Source: Gorsachius magnificus
Lineage: Eukaryota > Chordata > Aves > Pelecaniformes > Ardeidae
Assembly: GCA_034008185.1 (NCBI GenBank)
Contig: CM067081.1
Coordinates: forward strand, 20,149,821-20,213,820
DNA: 64,000 nt
Direction of reading: 5' to 3'
The notes under the pieces are model-generated. The model was given only the letters and a program-made list of their open reading frames with translations. It had not been told where the DNA came from and searched no databases. This document shows, piece after piece, positions 1 through 11,499 of this stretch. The position numbers and the translations under genes are program-made. Numbering within the stretch: position 1 is the first letter of the stretch; the number at the start of each line of letters is the position of its first letter.

Positions 1-733
1 TTTCATTTTGTTTGGTTTCTTCCTTATTCTCATGGTTGGGGTGATGTTTTGGATTTCCAGCTTTTTTAGACCTTCTGAGGAAAAATTTTGTCAGTAAGTA
101 ACATAATTCAGCCACATTTAAAAGAATGCAAATGCTGGACACAGCAATCATGAAAATAGTAAACACTGTCTTTTCAGTGGGTCGAGAAACAAAGCAGTCT
201 ACTGTGTTGGGGCAGGGCCAAGCATTACACTTCATTAAGCGAGGCATTTGGAACCCATTGTACATGAAATAAAATGCATACATGAAGACTGCTTCAAAGA
301 CCAGTCTGAAGAAGATGCTGCTGGTATATGTCCACCACAAGGAGCCCTCAATACGAAACCTCTGTTTTCTGATTTCTTCAATGTCCTTGAATTCACATTT
401 CTGGTCTCCCTTTCTGAATTGCCTTTTCTTCTCATGCCTCCTGTAAGCTACGTGCATGGCCACCAGCAGTGCAGGTGTGGAAACAAAGATCAGCTGCAGG
501 GCCCAGAGTCTGATGTGAGAGATGGGGAAAAAGTGATCATAGCAAACATTCTTGCAACCGGGTTGCAGAGTGTTGCAGATAAAGTCGTCTTGTTCGTCTC
601 CCCAGACTCTCTCTGCAGCCACAACCAGGATCATGATACGGAAGATGAACAGGACTGTGAGCCATATCTTCCCGATGCTGGTGGAGTGCTTATTTACACC
701 TCCTAAAATGGTATGCAGAGCTCCCCAATCCAT
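1..733 (-). CDS. GJB6: Beta connexin, GJB6-type (Cx30-like), 3' end cut by window edge
   Basis: Gap junction subunit of the plasma membrane: six make a hemichannel, and two hemichannels dock to join the cytoplasms of neighbouring cells. The frame is open from the ATG at 733 to the window edge (244 codons; human GJB6 has 261), so roughly the last 17 are missing. It starts [19 protein letters not shown]. Four membrane spans fall near residues 20-40, 76-97, 131-153 and 189-210. The docking cysteines are all present: C53, C60, C64 in loop 1 and C169, C174, C180 in loop 2. Family residues W3, W44, D50, R75, W77, R143 and R184 are conserved. The tail ([15 protein letters not shown], ending KQNE) resembles mammalian Cx30, which continues well past the end of Cx26, while loop 2 ([12 protein letters not shown]) is as in mammalian Cx26. 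I chose GJB6 over GJB2 from the tail and from CRYL1 being the next gene. The whole coding region is in one exon, as is usual for connexins. Confidence 0.93.
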   Translation of the reverse strand, partial: MDWGALHTILGGVNKHSTSIGKIWLTVLFIFRIMILVVAAERVWGDEQDDFICNTLQPGCKNVCYDHFFPISHIRLWALQLIFVSTPALLVAMHVAYRRHEKKRQFRKGDQKCEFKDIEEIRKQRFRIEGSLWWTYTSSIFFRLVFEAVFMYAFYFMYNGFQMPRLMKCNAWPCPNTVDCFVSRPTEKTVFTIFMIAVSSICILLNVAELCYLLTKFFLRRSKKAGNPKHHPNHENKEETKQNE

Positions 734-757
734 TGTCTTGTTTTAATCGTCTGACCT
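734..757 (-). other. GJB6: 5' UTR start of connexin coding exon and its 3' splice site
   Basis: Reading the minus strand, a T-rich stretch ends in TTTGTCTTGTCTTAG (AG at plus 757-756). It is followed by 22 untranslated bases and then the ATG. Most connexin genes have a non-coding first exon and an intron ending just before the start codon, and this site fits that plan. It implies that the promoter lies well upstream, to the right in this window. Confidence 0.8.
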
Positions 758-1515
758 AAGACAAGACAAATAAACAAAACTAAGATTAATCAAGACAGGA
801 AACAAATACCATCAAGCATGTGGTATAAAATAAAGGCAGTACCATACAATTGCAGCATATCCATTGGCGGTGGTAACATTTTATTGATGCAATGGGATTA
901 CCTAGAAGCAGTCATAAATAATAATCTATTCACATACCAGCAGGTAATATTTCATTACTTGATTACACTCATGGTATCACATTCATTTGACTTGGGGGTT
1001 GTATTTACCAACTGAAAACAGCCTTAAATTAAAAGCTATAACTTCTAGTAGATTGATAACAGTAACAAAAGAAGATGACATCAGCCAAAAGTAAGGTAGT
1101 TGTTATGTTAAAAAAAAAATATAACTTGTTAGCTAGAAACCCTACATAAATTAAGCCAAGTTGGCCCATCCTTAGCTTTAGAGTGTAAACTAATGTTTTC
1201 ATGAGTACATTCCAGCAATAAAGACCGACCTTGAGGAACTGCTGCTGATGCTCTGCATCTTCCATGAGCAGGTCTGGATAACCTGCAGTCACAAATTTAA
1301 AAAATGTGACTGTAGGGCTCTGTATTATTAGTTGAAGCAAATTCTACAATAGCTTGAGGCAATAAAGGTAAAGTCTTGGTCATTATCCATCTCTTTGATG
1401 CTTAAAATCAGTGCTTAAAGATTCATCCCAAAATTGCATTTCTTGCCACTAACTGCAAAGAGCCTAGGGTAACCAGACAAATACTCCTTCATTGTCAATG
1501 CCTGCCAGGTGATTT

Positions 1516-1534
1516 CCCCCCCCCCCCCCCCCCC
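1516..1534. repeat. Poly-C run (19 C on plus strand)
   Basis: Uninterrupted cytosines inside the presumed connexin intron. On the transcribed RNA of the minus-strand gene this would be a 19-G run, able to form G-quadruplex structures. Length errors are likely in sequencing and assembly. Confidence 0.97.
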
Positions 1535-4500
1535 ACGTAACACAGACTGTATTACTCCTAGAATAGGGGAGACATTTCAGAGGCTGGGCTAAAGTCAACA
1601 TTTGAAGAGTTCAGACAGGCCAGCAGTAGCTCAGAGACTTTTCAACAGAAGCATGTAGTTTCCTGTAGGTGAGTTCCAAAGTACTACAACTCCAATGAAT
1701 TAAAGGATTTCACCTTTGTCTCCCACATACCTCCCCAGGAACACCACAATTATCTGGGTTTGCTCAGCTTCCACAAACAGCCTTTCACAGAGAGCATTTA
1801 GCGGCATCTCAGCCCACCTTCCCCCACCCCTCCACTTCAGATGGATTTACAGAAAGTTAGTTTGCAAGCTACTCTGAATTCAAGAAATCAGCATTTCTGA
1901 TGCCTGTCAGCCCTCTAAAAGTGCTCACAGACATCTTTGCTCTGAAATTCCTCATGAAGGTTTTTATTTCTTAACTTTGTTGATTCATTTGCATCTGAGA
2001 CCATCTTTCTTTGGCACTTACAGAACAGGGCACCAACAAACAAAATCACATTTTCAAGGTTTTTAGAGAAGAGCAGCCACTGGCACAAAGGCCATCATAA
2101 CCATCACATGACAGAACTTTTATTATTTTCCTAACTCTGAACTGGGTCACATTGCATGACATTTCTTTACAGTTGTCTTTTGCATCACATTCCCATTCCG
2201 AGTAATGTTGAAAACCTTTCTTTACAGCAGAATTCTATATAATCAGCAAGTCACATACTATAATAAAGAGCACTAGTCAAAGTACATAACAGCTCATGGG
2301 AAATTAGGACATGGAATTGTTATATTAGTGCAAGTTAATTTTTTTCCTTGCGTTATTGGAATTGTTTGATCTTCCTTCACTGGTTCCATGAATTTCCCTC
2401 AGATCACACCAGTTGACTATGTGGGGTTATACTTCAGGAGGTAAAAACCAAGGCAGGCACCCAAGATTTTCTCACTGTTGGAAAGAACCTTTCCTGAGCC
2501 TGCTTCAGGATGCAGAATCTGTGTGGGCTTTTACGTCTGTATCTGTCTGAAAACAGTCCTGGAAGCAGAGTTACCTTCCTATCCTGCTAGGTTATTTTTC
2601 CAAGAAGAAAGTTTATTTTTCATTAGCATATAGATACAGAGAAACTCTCTATAGGTTAACAACCCTGTAAGGGCACAGGGAAGACCCTTAATACCAGAGA
2701 TACTTACAAAACACACTAGCCAGATTTTCAAGTATTTGTTTCCATCCTTTTTTTTGCCATCTGATTTTTTCATCAGTCAGACCAGCCTTTCCTTCAGGAT
2801 TTGCTTTGGAGATCATTATATGTTAAACAGGTGAACAGTTACAACTTTATTAGTGGTTTTATTAGTGTTCTCTGCTACAATTACACATTGCAATTACAGT
2901 ACTTATGACACTACAACTCAGTATTATGACTAGAAATACTTACACACATAGGAGTATAAATACTGTAGAAGACTGGCACCACAAACTGTGGTAGCACACA
3001 CATCATTCACCCATCCTTTAATACCACCAGACTCCTTGCATCTCTCAAGTCCTTGTTCCTCCTTCTCCCTGCCTGTCAGCCATCTCCTTACGGTGTGAAA
3101 GGCTGAGAAGTGGAACCCATGCATCCCCTCCTCCTAAGCCTTGTTTCTTACATTTCAGCTCTCACTGTACACCAATACTGCTGCCTTTCTGTTACCACAG
3201 CAATCATTCCTTCCTGTCTCCCTGTGCAGAAGGGGATTCAAAATCTGAGTGCCTCAGGGTGTAGTTAAAGGGTACCTTGTCTTCAATGGCAAAGTTAGCT
3301 CAAGATGCTTCCCCACCACTGTTTGCTCCTGAGGTCTCACTGCAGTTCTCAATCTCCTGCAACTTTGTGGAGGTGCATTATAAACCAGGTGGCTTGTTCA
3401 AAAGTTACTCCCAGTACTAGTATGTTTTGGTGAAATGGATCAGGTTTATAATCTGTTTTACAGCACAGATCCACAAAGCATCTGAAAAGCACAACTTCAT
3501 TTAAAAAACAGGCTGCACATTGCAAAGCATGGGTAAGAATGAGCAGTCAGTGGGGAAGAGGGGTTGGCAAAGCAATAAAGCTGAGGACAATACATCGTGA
3601 AACTATACTCTTCATCTGACTTGTTCCGTCTCCTCCGAGAGTATATTGTGCTTGCTAAGCCAAAACATTGTCTTTCAATTCTAGCAAAAAGCATGTCTGT
3701 ACCTGGATCAATGCAGAAAAAGCCACCACACTTTGGAGAGGCCACCTTTTGCCAGAGTCTCCTAGCGACATTTCTTCTCCTTCCCAAAAAAGCCTTTGTC
3801 TTTCATATCAGCCCAAACCCTCCCCCCCTTCATCATTCCCACCTACCTTTCAAAATCCTCTTATCTCTTCAGCTCCTCCTGCCACCATCCCCTATTCCTC
3901 CTGCTGCTTGCCAAGCTAGTCAACCAACCTTTGCCCCTTCTGGCTGTCCCCTCGCAGCCTTTCAGGCTTGTTTTTATGCTGGAGGAAAGTCATATGACTT
4001 CTGGAACACTCCAGAGATTGATACAGGTACTGATGAGATACCAGTAAAGTCTCACTATCTTCTCCCTGAAGGGTGGCACAGTTGAGACTGTAGGGCCACA
4101 TTCAGGCAGCCTGAATTCCATTTAAGTACTTTGGCTCCGATGTTTCTACTAGCTGGCTTTAAACAGCTCATCAATGCACTTTAGAGGATCCAATAAAAGC
4201 AATTCAGAGACTGCTGAAGTCCCCACCTCTCTCCAATAAACAGACACAGTAACCCAAGCAAAATTTAAGTTAACCAAGTATGGCCTTTCACACTATTCAC
4301 AAACACATCAGTGCAGATCCTTCCAGCTAAACATCAGGTTTGGGCTATCTGTACTGATGTGATGGCTCATTTACTCCTAACTTACTCAAAAGCTAGGATG
4401 TTGACTCATGATCTTAGGTTATCCATCTTCTAGATACTTGTTTTTAAGACCTTTTTACTAGCAAGTAAAATATTAACTGTCTTGCTGACCAAAGGAGAAG

Positions 4501-4706
4501 AAAGCAGGAAAACTACTCCCCTTGAATGGGTGGTAACGCTTATTTTCATAGAGCCAGTCCAGATATTCTTTCTAAGTAAGCAAATCCAGCTAAATGTCTA
4601 CAGACATAGCAGTATGTAGACAGTCAAGGACTTACCTGCTTTGCTGGTCTCAAAAGTACAGCACAGTACAAGAATAAGTTAAAGACATGAAAGCTTACAT
4701 TAATTT

Positions 4707-4721
4707 GGGGGGGGGGGGGGG
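4707..4721. repeat. Poly-G run (15 G on plus strand)
   Basis: Uninterrupted guanines following TTAATTT and followed by AAGTAAATT. This is the opposite strand bias to the C run about 3.2 kb to the left, within the same presumed intron. Confidence 0.97.
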
Positions 4722-5099
4722 AAGTAAATTAGGAATGAGGATAAGGACTGGTTATAAAGGAAGAAGCTGGGAAGAACAGAAGATAGCTGAAGTCAGTGAG
4801 GTTGAGTAACTAAGCATTTAGAACCCGTTCTAACATGAGAGTGCGTTGTCTTCAAGTGTTAAGTTTTCCTTAAAAAAATGCAACAGGGCATGAAAATAAG
4901 CCTTTCCAAGCCTCAGACAGATCTCTGTTCTGCTACCAGCTGAACCTTCTGTTCCATTTCAACAATCAGAGGATCATGACAGCATATGGCTGTTACAGCA
5001 GGAGTTAAAAACAATTGTAAAAGAATCACCGTGCTCCACTGAGAAGTTATGAGAGAAATGGTTCTAGATGATCACACAACACAGAGAGGTACATAGGTA

Positions 5100-5207
5100 G
5101 GTGTTTTGTTTGGGGTTTGGTTTTGTTGTTGCTTGTTCTTTTGTGGGTTTTTTTTGGGTTTTGTTGGGTTTTTTGTTGTTGTTTTTTTGGTTTGGGTTTT
5201 TTTTTCC
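5100..5207. repeat. Low-complexity T/G-rich tract
   Basis: About 105 bases built almost only of T and G (units such as GGTTTT, TTGTTG, GGGTTTTT). On the minus strand it is an A/C-rich AAACCC-like tract of the type often seen as degenerate A-rich tails in bird genomes. No retroposon body could be recognised beside it. Confidence 0.85.
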
Positions 5208-8200
5208 ACTAGTAGGCTAGACTGCAGCAAGAGAACTACAGCTTAAATATTTCTGTAGTTCTCCAGCTTCTGGGCAGCGTTGTTTTGAACTGTGCTGCCA
5301 TGGCTAGACTGCCTTTGACTTTAATACTAGCTCCTGTAAGCCTGTATTAAACCGCAATCACAGCATGGTACATACACCCACTGAAAATCCCTGCAATTCA
5401 CAACACTGAGGACAATTATCATGGAGCTCCCATGTTTATGATTACAGCTTGTTAGCAGATGCTTTTTTGACTCTGTTAAAGACGGTTATACTGGCAAATC
5501 ATTAGTCAATGCTTAAATCCACAGCTTCAGCAAACTACAACTAGAATACTGTGAAGGTAAAACCAACAGAAAATACATTCCTTTCACATACACAGCATGG
5601 CAATTGCTGCTATAGGATATTACCAAGCAGAAAAAGTAGTCATTAGCAAGTGTTATAATATTCGCTTATGCGATAGGAACATCTAGGAGTCCCATCAAGA
5701 AGAGGTCTATAGTATGCCCAACTCAAACAAATTCAGAGTAAGATTATACCCTTCTCCCCACAGCTACGAACTGGATACCAATTTACTTATGCTACTGAAA
5801 TTACACAGAAGTGTAGAGGGTGTTCACAATTCCTTCACTCCTATCAGAATCTTAGTGTAGGGTCTGCCAAGAGTTCCCAGTCCACTGTGACACTCCACTA
5901 CTTTCAGCAGCGCCTCCAGATACTGATACAAGATCAGCAGTCTGCCAGAACAAAAGTCACTTTATCCTATGTGGGAATGCATTAACAAAGATAATATTTA
6001 AGCAAAAAAGCACTGGTCCCAAGTGTCCCTCTCCCACCCCACAAGCAGGGGACAAAGATAACTCAGATACCCGAGTGGCAGTTCTAATGCATAAGTTTTG
6101 ACACAGAAAAGCTTTAGGACATCTAAACTGATCGGACCCAAGAACATTACCAAAATTATTTTATGACACAACTTCACTCAAGAAATAGTATTATATGTTG
6201 AGGCCCAGCATGCATTCAAAGGCGCTGCTGATACAACTTTCCCTCCAGGTCTTAATCTAAACAGTTATGCTGGGAGCACTAGCTCATACAGGGGCTGATA
6301 ACCAGCACTGAGGTGCCTTAGAACTGTATATGCTGTTTCACACCCAGATTTGAAGAACACACAAATCTGGATTTCAGCAGGTTTGTATCGGCACACCTTC
6401 AACCCTGCCAACATGGGGTCTAGTTTATTGCTAAGCAAAACAGCAAGCACTTAATTGCTAGCGTGTAGATTTTGTTATTCCTATTGCTGAGTTACTTCTG
6501 GTGCTGTACTGTAAGAACAGCAACATTGCCAGGACTGAAGCAAGGAAGCTTCTAAATAAAAACAGATTAACGTCTTCCAGAGACAGCATCCTTTTATTTC
6601 ACCAAGAAAGGCTGGCATACAGGCTACAGCAATTACTTGCTAACTCTTCCAGACTTCCTACCTAATTCATCAGCCTGCCCCATGCCTCAGTTTCCCAGAC
6701 ATTCAACAGGGGTAACAAAACCTCACCACCTCACAGGGCAGTTTTGAAATGCTCCACTACAATTAGAGGCTTCACAGACTCTTTGTTATCAGTGGACCGA
6801 GACAGATAGGTACCAGTTCAAAGTTGGAAGTACAGTGCTTGAACTCAATCATCCATAATATTCCTGCTATCTGAAAAAGAATACACCTCCCTACATTGCT
6901 ATAGCTTTAATGCAGAGTTCAAACTGTAAGAAGATGCAACTCTGAACTCAGATTTTGGCAATTAAAATCCTTTAATAGGAAGCTTCCAGCTATTTTAATT
7001 TTACAGCAGTACATTAAAAACTTCAAGGAGCATGCAGCTGGAACACTGAAACATCAACTCTACTTTCCTAAAAAGTTGAATAAAGATCAAAAGAGCAGTG
7101 TAACAATCACAAAGGCCTCTGCCATTCTGTCTAGTAGCTCTTAAACTTTGTTCTGAACACCTATCTCCAGATCAGAGTGGAAACTGGAGAACAGGAGAGC
7201 CATGACAGAGATTACAGTTTATCTGATTTGACACAAGAACAGGCAAAGACTGATCTAGGAACAGGAAACCTCTGACAGTTGCAGGTCCGAACACTGCAAG
7301 CATTGTACTTTACTTCTACTCAAGTTTATGAAAACAGGAGGCATTCTTTGCTATAATTAAACCCAGTGTGAAACCCAGAGATAGCTTTTAACACAACAGG
7401 TAAGAAGCCCAGTATGTATGTAGTTAAATGTTAAAAAAGTATCCTAGTTAAGCATTAACAGCATTAAGGGTTCAGTTCTACCCACAATGACCCCCTTATG
7501 ACTGTCCCATATTCATGCCCCCACATGAGTTTTGAGTCATTTTCCAAGCATGTTTGGAAATACCCAGAGCTATTTTATTAGCCTACACTGTAAATGGAGG
7601 ATTTACATCCTCCAGAACATCTCTGCACAAAATTCATTCCATTTGTGGAAGACAGGAAATCAGAAGCACCAGTCACCCTTGAAGGTATAACAAGACAGCA
7701 CGAGTCCTATCAGAATTCAGCCCCTCTCAGCCATTTTCCCCCGTAAACCTTTCCTTCAAAAAGTGATTTAATTTCTTGCTTTGAAAGAAAGCCAAATTCC
7801 TGGGGACTATGTCTTCTCCAATACAAGTGTCCTATTTCCCATATTTTTAAAGGAAGTTTTATACACTCTGTGCCCTGTTCCCAGTAATGAAAATAGCAAC
7901 TTTTTAGTTATGACACATTTATGTACTTTTTTTTTTTTTAACCTGTTCTTTAATTCCTATTTCCTTTCCCCTAGACCTTGGCAAATGCCTACATCCCCTC
8001 TACAAATCTGCCCACTCCCACTTTAATGTAACATTTCCTACAAAATTGGCAAGTCACCGTCTCTTTCACACAGACAGAACTTTAACCCTTTTGGAAATGC
8101 TAATTAAATTTATCAAGACTGAGATTTTATACTGCAGTGCAGCTTTTCCCCAAGTGTGTATTTTGTTATCATTTCTTTCATCAAAAGTAAAGACAAAAGC

Positions 8201-8893
8201 AATTTTTCCCTTTTTAAAAAAATCTATTACAGGAAGAAACATTTGTATGCGATACAGAATAGAATTTGTTTTCAGTTTTCTTTTATCAGCTAATAGGAGA
8301 CATGTTTCTCTTTTTCCACATTCCTTCTGTTTTGACAGAATGTTCTCTCTCCTCATATTATCATCACTTCAGGCTTTTCCTTACACAAACTGGTGTTTAG
8401 CCAGGCAAGAGTCACAGTTCTCCTTTCAGGTAATTCATCAGTCATCACTAAATAACAATTAAAAGCAGAGAACAGAACAAGGAAAAACGTCAAAAGAAAA
8501 AACAAAGATTCAACCCATGCTCCTGTTTCATGCAGTTTCTGGGGCCACTGATTTCTGTTCACATGAATAACACAAAGAATCAACTTGTAAAGCATCCTCT
8601 GTACTCACAGGTGCCAGCTGAGCTTATGCAATGACTGTTACTAAGAATTTGTATGTACATCTCAAAATGCTGCTATTTTTCCAGCCATTGAGGTAGTCTG
8701 CTATATCCTTTTCACTGTACAATTACTTTTTGCACAAAATAAATGAAGTTGCCCGAGTAAACTACCTGGGTTTTGCTTGAAGGAATGCAAAACAGCAACA
8801 CAGTCAGAGGCCTGAGCTTCAGAAAGTCAAGAGAACTAGCCCTGTCAGGACAGAATTCCTCCAGAGAAATGTTTTAATTTATGCGGGTTTATT

Positions 8894-8898
8894 GTTTC
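8894..8898. repeat. Target-site duplication, left copy (GTTTC)
   Basis: GTTTC immediately before the TG end of the LTR; identical to the bases right after its CA end. Confidence 0.88.
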
Positions 8899-9448
8899 TG
8901 TCCTGGTTTCAGCTGGGATAGAGTTAATTTTCTTCATGGTAGCCAGCATAGTGCTGTGGTTTGGATTTAGTACTAGAAGAATGTTGATAACACACTGATG
9001 TTTTTAGTTGTTGCCAAGTAGTGCTGAGACTACTCAAGGACTTTTTGAGCTTCTCCTGCTCAGCCAGGTGCATAACAAGCTGGGAGGGAGCACAGCTAGG
9101 ACAGCTAACCCAAACTGACCAAAGAGCTATTCCATACCATATAACATCATGCTCAGGGGGGTTAGTTGGTTGGTCGGTTGCGGGGAAAGTGATCGCGGCT
9201 CGGGACAGGCTGGGCATTGGTTGGCGGGTGGTGAGCAAGTGCATTGTGCATCATTCGTTCTGTATATTCTGTTACCATTCTCATTATTACTATTATTATT
9301 ATTTTCTCTTATTAAACTGTCTTTATCTCGGCCCATAGCTCTAACCTTTTTCCTCCTTCCCAAGTCTCTCCCCCATCCCACTGAGGGAGGGGGGGAGTGA
9401 GCGAGCAGCTGCGTGGTGCTTAGTTGCCAGCCGGGTTAAACCACGACA
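8899..9448 (+). mobile_element. Solo LTR of an endogenous retrovirus (probably ERVL class)
   Basis: A 550-bp element begins TGTCCTGGTTTCAGCTGG and ends AACCACGACA, giving the TG...CA ends of an LTR. It is flanked on both sides by the perfect 5-bp duplication GTTTC (8,894-8,898 and 9,449-9,453). Five-base duplications are usual for ERVL-type elements. An ATTAAA polyadenylation signal lies at 9,311-9,316, after an ATT-rich stretch (about 9,282-9,304), which sets the plus orientation, opposite to the connexin gene. The sequence resembles an LTR family I know from many bird genomes; the precise family name would need a repeat library. There is no internal viral sequence, so it is a solo LTR left after recombination between two LTRs, and it encodes no viral protein. 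Confidence 0.9.
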
Positions 9449-9453
9449 GTTTC
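9449..9453. repeat. Target-site duplication, right copy (GTTTC)
   Basis: GTTTC immediately after the CA end of the LTR; pairs with the copy at 8,894-8,898. Confidence 0.88.
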
Positions 9454-10597
9454 TTTTTTCAGTTCTGTGCTATGTAGTCCTTCTACCAATTATAAGACTG
9501 GGAACTTAAGTCTCCCAGAAACCCTGGCACACACAGTAGAAGTGTAACGTCATGGCTCTGCAAATGTGTTGGAAATCCCACCTGGAAAATTACACTGCAA
9601 TGCCTAGTTGACCCATGGAGGTGCCTTCTTCTTCTAGGCAGAGGCTTGGCCCACCATTGCCTTGACCTCTAAGCTAAACCTAACACAGTCATGTGCACAT
9701 CCTTCTGCCTTTCCTCTAGGGCTCTTCAAGGCAAGTATCTGGCAAGTAGGGTTTGCAGGCTGAACAGTGGAGAGCAAGAGGTAATAGAAACCACATATAA
9801 CTTCTTTGACAAAATTAAGGATGAAAATGTATTTTATTCTGCTCTCGACTCAGCGCATACACTTACATTGTGGCAATCCCAAACAGAATCTGGGCCCAAA
9901 CCCTCATATTTCACACAGGCCACAGCCAGTAAAATCTCATTAGTGATCAAAGTCACAAAAACTGGGTTTAAAAGAACATTCTTAAGACAAAACACCACTT
10001 CCTTCTTTCAACCTTTTGCCTGTTCTCTTAAAAGCATTTCCAGGCTATATACTGAAAACTAATGGAACACAAGACAAAGAAATTAATTCTTCTATTGCAG
10101 AAAAAAGAGAGAGAGACAGAGATTCCTCAATGCAAGAGAGTGGAAAAGTAATAATCTAGAACAGCCCAACGACGGGAAAGACAGCCATGCCCAGCACGCC
10201 ACAGGAACACAGTCAGCTACCAGCAACTGCCGCAAGCTAAGCAAGCACTCCTGCCCCTACTCCAGGATGCCCCTTGCGTTTTATTTAAGGGCTCAAGTAC
10301 TCATTCCCCGTGCGATCTTATCCAGCCCTGATATTCAAAAATGCCTTTATTTCTGACTCACACCTCTCATTTCCTATTCCCCCTGTAATTCTGAGGAATG
10401 TTTCCAGTGTGTGATCAGACACTGACAGGACCTGTCAGTTTTACTGATGCAAGCTGTTTACCCTCATGCAGCTCTCTTAACATCTGTAGGCGTGTCGCAA
10501 ATTACCTGTAATTGCAGAAGCCTTTATTTTGCTCGGTGTCTTAGCTGGTCGGGTACTTCACATAACGTGCTTACACAGAGCTGCTGGGAGGTGAATT

Positions 10598-10615
10598 AAA
10601 AAAAAAAAAAAAAAA
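10598..10615. repeat. Poly-A run (18 A)
   Basis: Uninterrupted adenines followed by GAGAG, just inside the left border of the CpG island. I see no retroposon body attached to it. Confidence 0.95.
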
Positions 10616-11067
10616 GAGAGGTTGATGGAAGTTAAATGCATAATTAGCAGAGACAAGAGCATTCCCCATTAAAACTCACCGCGGGGTTCAAGCACTCCCC
10701 CTCATGCTTAAGCTCGGGGAGCGAAACCGAGAGCTCCCAGGTCGAGAGGGTAAATCCTGTCAGGCATGGGGGGGAGCGCACACGGCGCCCCGCCACCGGC
10801 CCGGGCCGCGGCGCCAGCCCGCCTCACGGGCAGCCCCCGCTCCTTCCCGCAGCGGGCGGCGCCACCAGAGCTCCCGGCTGCGCAGCGGTGGGCCCCAGCC
10901 CCGCACTGGAGTGCAACAAGTGTGGCGGCAGCTGCAGAGGTGGACGGCGGGCTGGGCCTGTCACGCCGCGCCCCCCGCCCCTTCCGCCGCCACCAGGCGC
11001 TTTCCTCACGGAGGACGCGCGGGAACGGCCTCCGCCGCCGGCTGAGCTGCCCGTTCGCCCCCTCACC

Positions 11068-11208
11068 TGCCTCAGCATTACCCACAGACCGAAGGGGAAG
11101 ATGAGCCCCAGCCGGGAACTCCCGGGACCAGGCAGCGCGGTTCGATGCGGGTCCGGTGGTGCCTGCGGAGCGGCCAGTCCCGGCCTCGCCGCCCCGGAGC
11201 TTTAAGGT
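11068..11208 (-). other. GJB6: Predicted non-coding first exon of the connexin gene
   Basis: From the inferred start near 11,208 the minus strand runs to a strong splice donor, CTGAGGCAG followed by GTGAGG, with the last exon base at plus 11,067/11,068. This gives an exon of about 140 bases, similar to the short non-coding exon 1 of human GJB2. Alternative donors exist: CCCGCG/GTGAGT with the last exon base at 10,680, and GCGGCAG/GTGAAT near 11,222. Only transcript data can decide between them. Confidence 0.45.
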
Positions 11209-11232
11209 CCCTCCCCATTCACCTGCCGCCGC

Positions 11233-11265
11233 TTTTTAACCCGCCCCCCGCCCGCCTCCGCCCGG
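11233..11265 (-). promoter_or_regulatory. GJB6: TTAAAAA box with adjacent GC boxes
   Basis: On the minus strand, closely spaced GGGCGG-type GC boxes (plus 11,240-11,265) are followed at once by TTAAAAA (plus 11,233-11,239). From what I know of the human GJB2 basal promoter, it uses GC boxes and a TTAAAA box about 20 bases before the start site, so the layout matches a beta connexin. Transcription would then begin near 11,205-11,215. The start itself is inferred. Confidence 0.6.
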
Positions 11266-11499
11266 CTCTTCGGGCCGCCCGTGGAGGTGGCGGGAAGCCC
11301 GGGGCGGAGCCGGTTGCTCATCCCCGCTGCTGCGCCTTGGGGTGGGGGTTGTATGGAGATCGGGGCTTTGAACATGAGGGGAAAACAACCAAAATAAAGG
11401 GCGGGACGGCTGAATTAAGCCTGGAAGAGCGGGCAGGAGGGCTTATGTCCCTCTCAGGGGCGGCGGGAAGCGGCCGGGGGCGCAGGGGCTGATTTAAGG

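Larger units (their letters stand above)
756..11067 (-). other. GJB6: Presumed connexin 5' UTR intron (about 10.3 kb)
   Basis: Between the splice acceptor at 756 and the CpG-island promoter I see no convincing coding exon. Open frames here are short and lack recognisable family motifs. The interval holds a 19-C run, a 15-G run, a T/G-rich tract, a solo LTR and an 18-A run, listed separately. Stretches such as 1,540-4,700, 5,220-8,880 and 9,460-10,590 are ordinary AT-leaning non-coding DNA in which I recognise nothing. The intron limits depend on the predicted first exon; extra alternative 5' exons are possible, since human GJB6 has several. Confidence 0.55.

Noticed and set aside
248..706. 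Plus-strand open frame of 152 codons
   Set aside because: It is the antisense shadow of the connexin coding exon, which is conserved on the minus strand.
10704..11492. Several overlapping frames of about 70-125 codons on both strands
   Set aside because: All lie in the CpG island, where high GC removes stop codons; products are Arg/Pro/Gly/Ala-rich and overlap the promoter signals.
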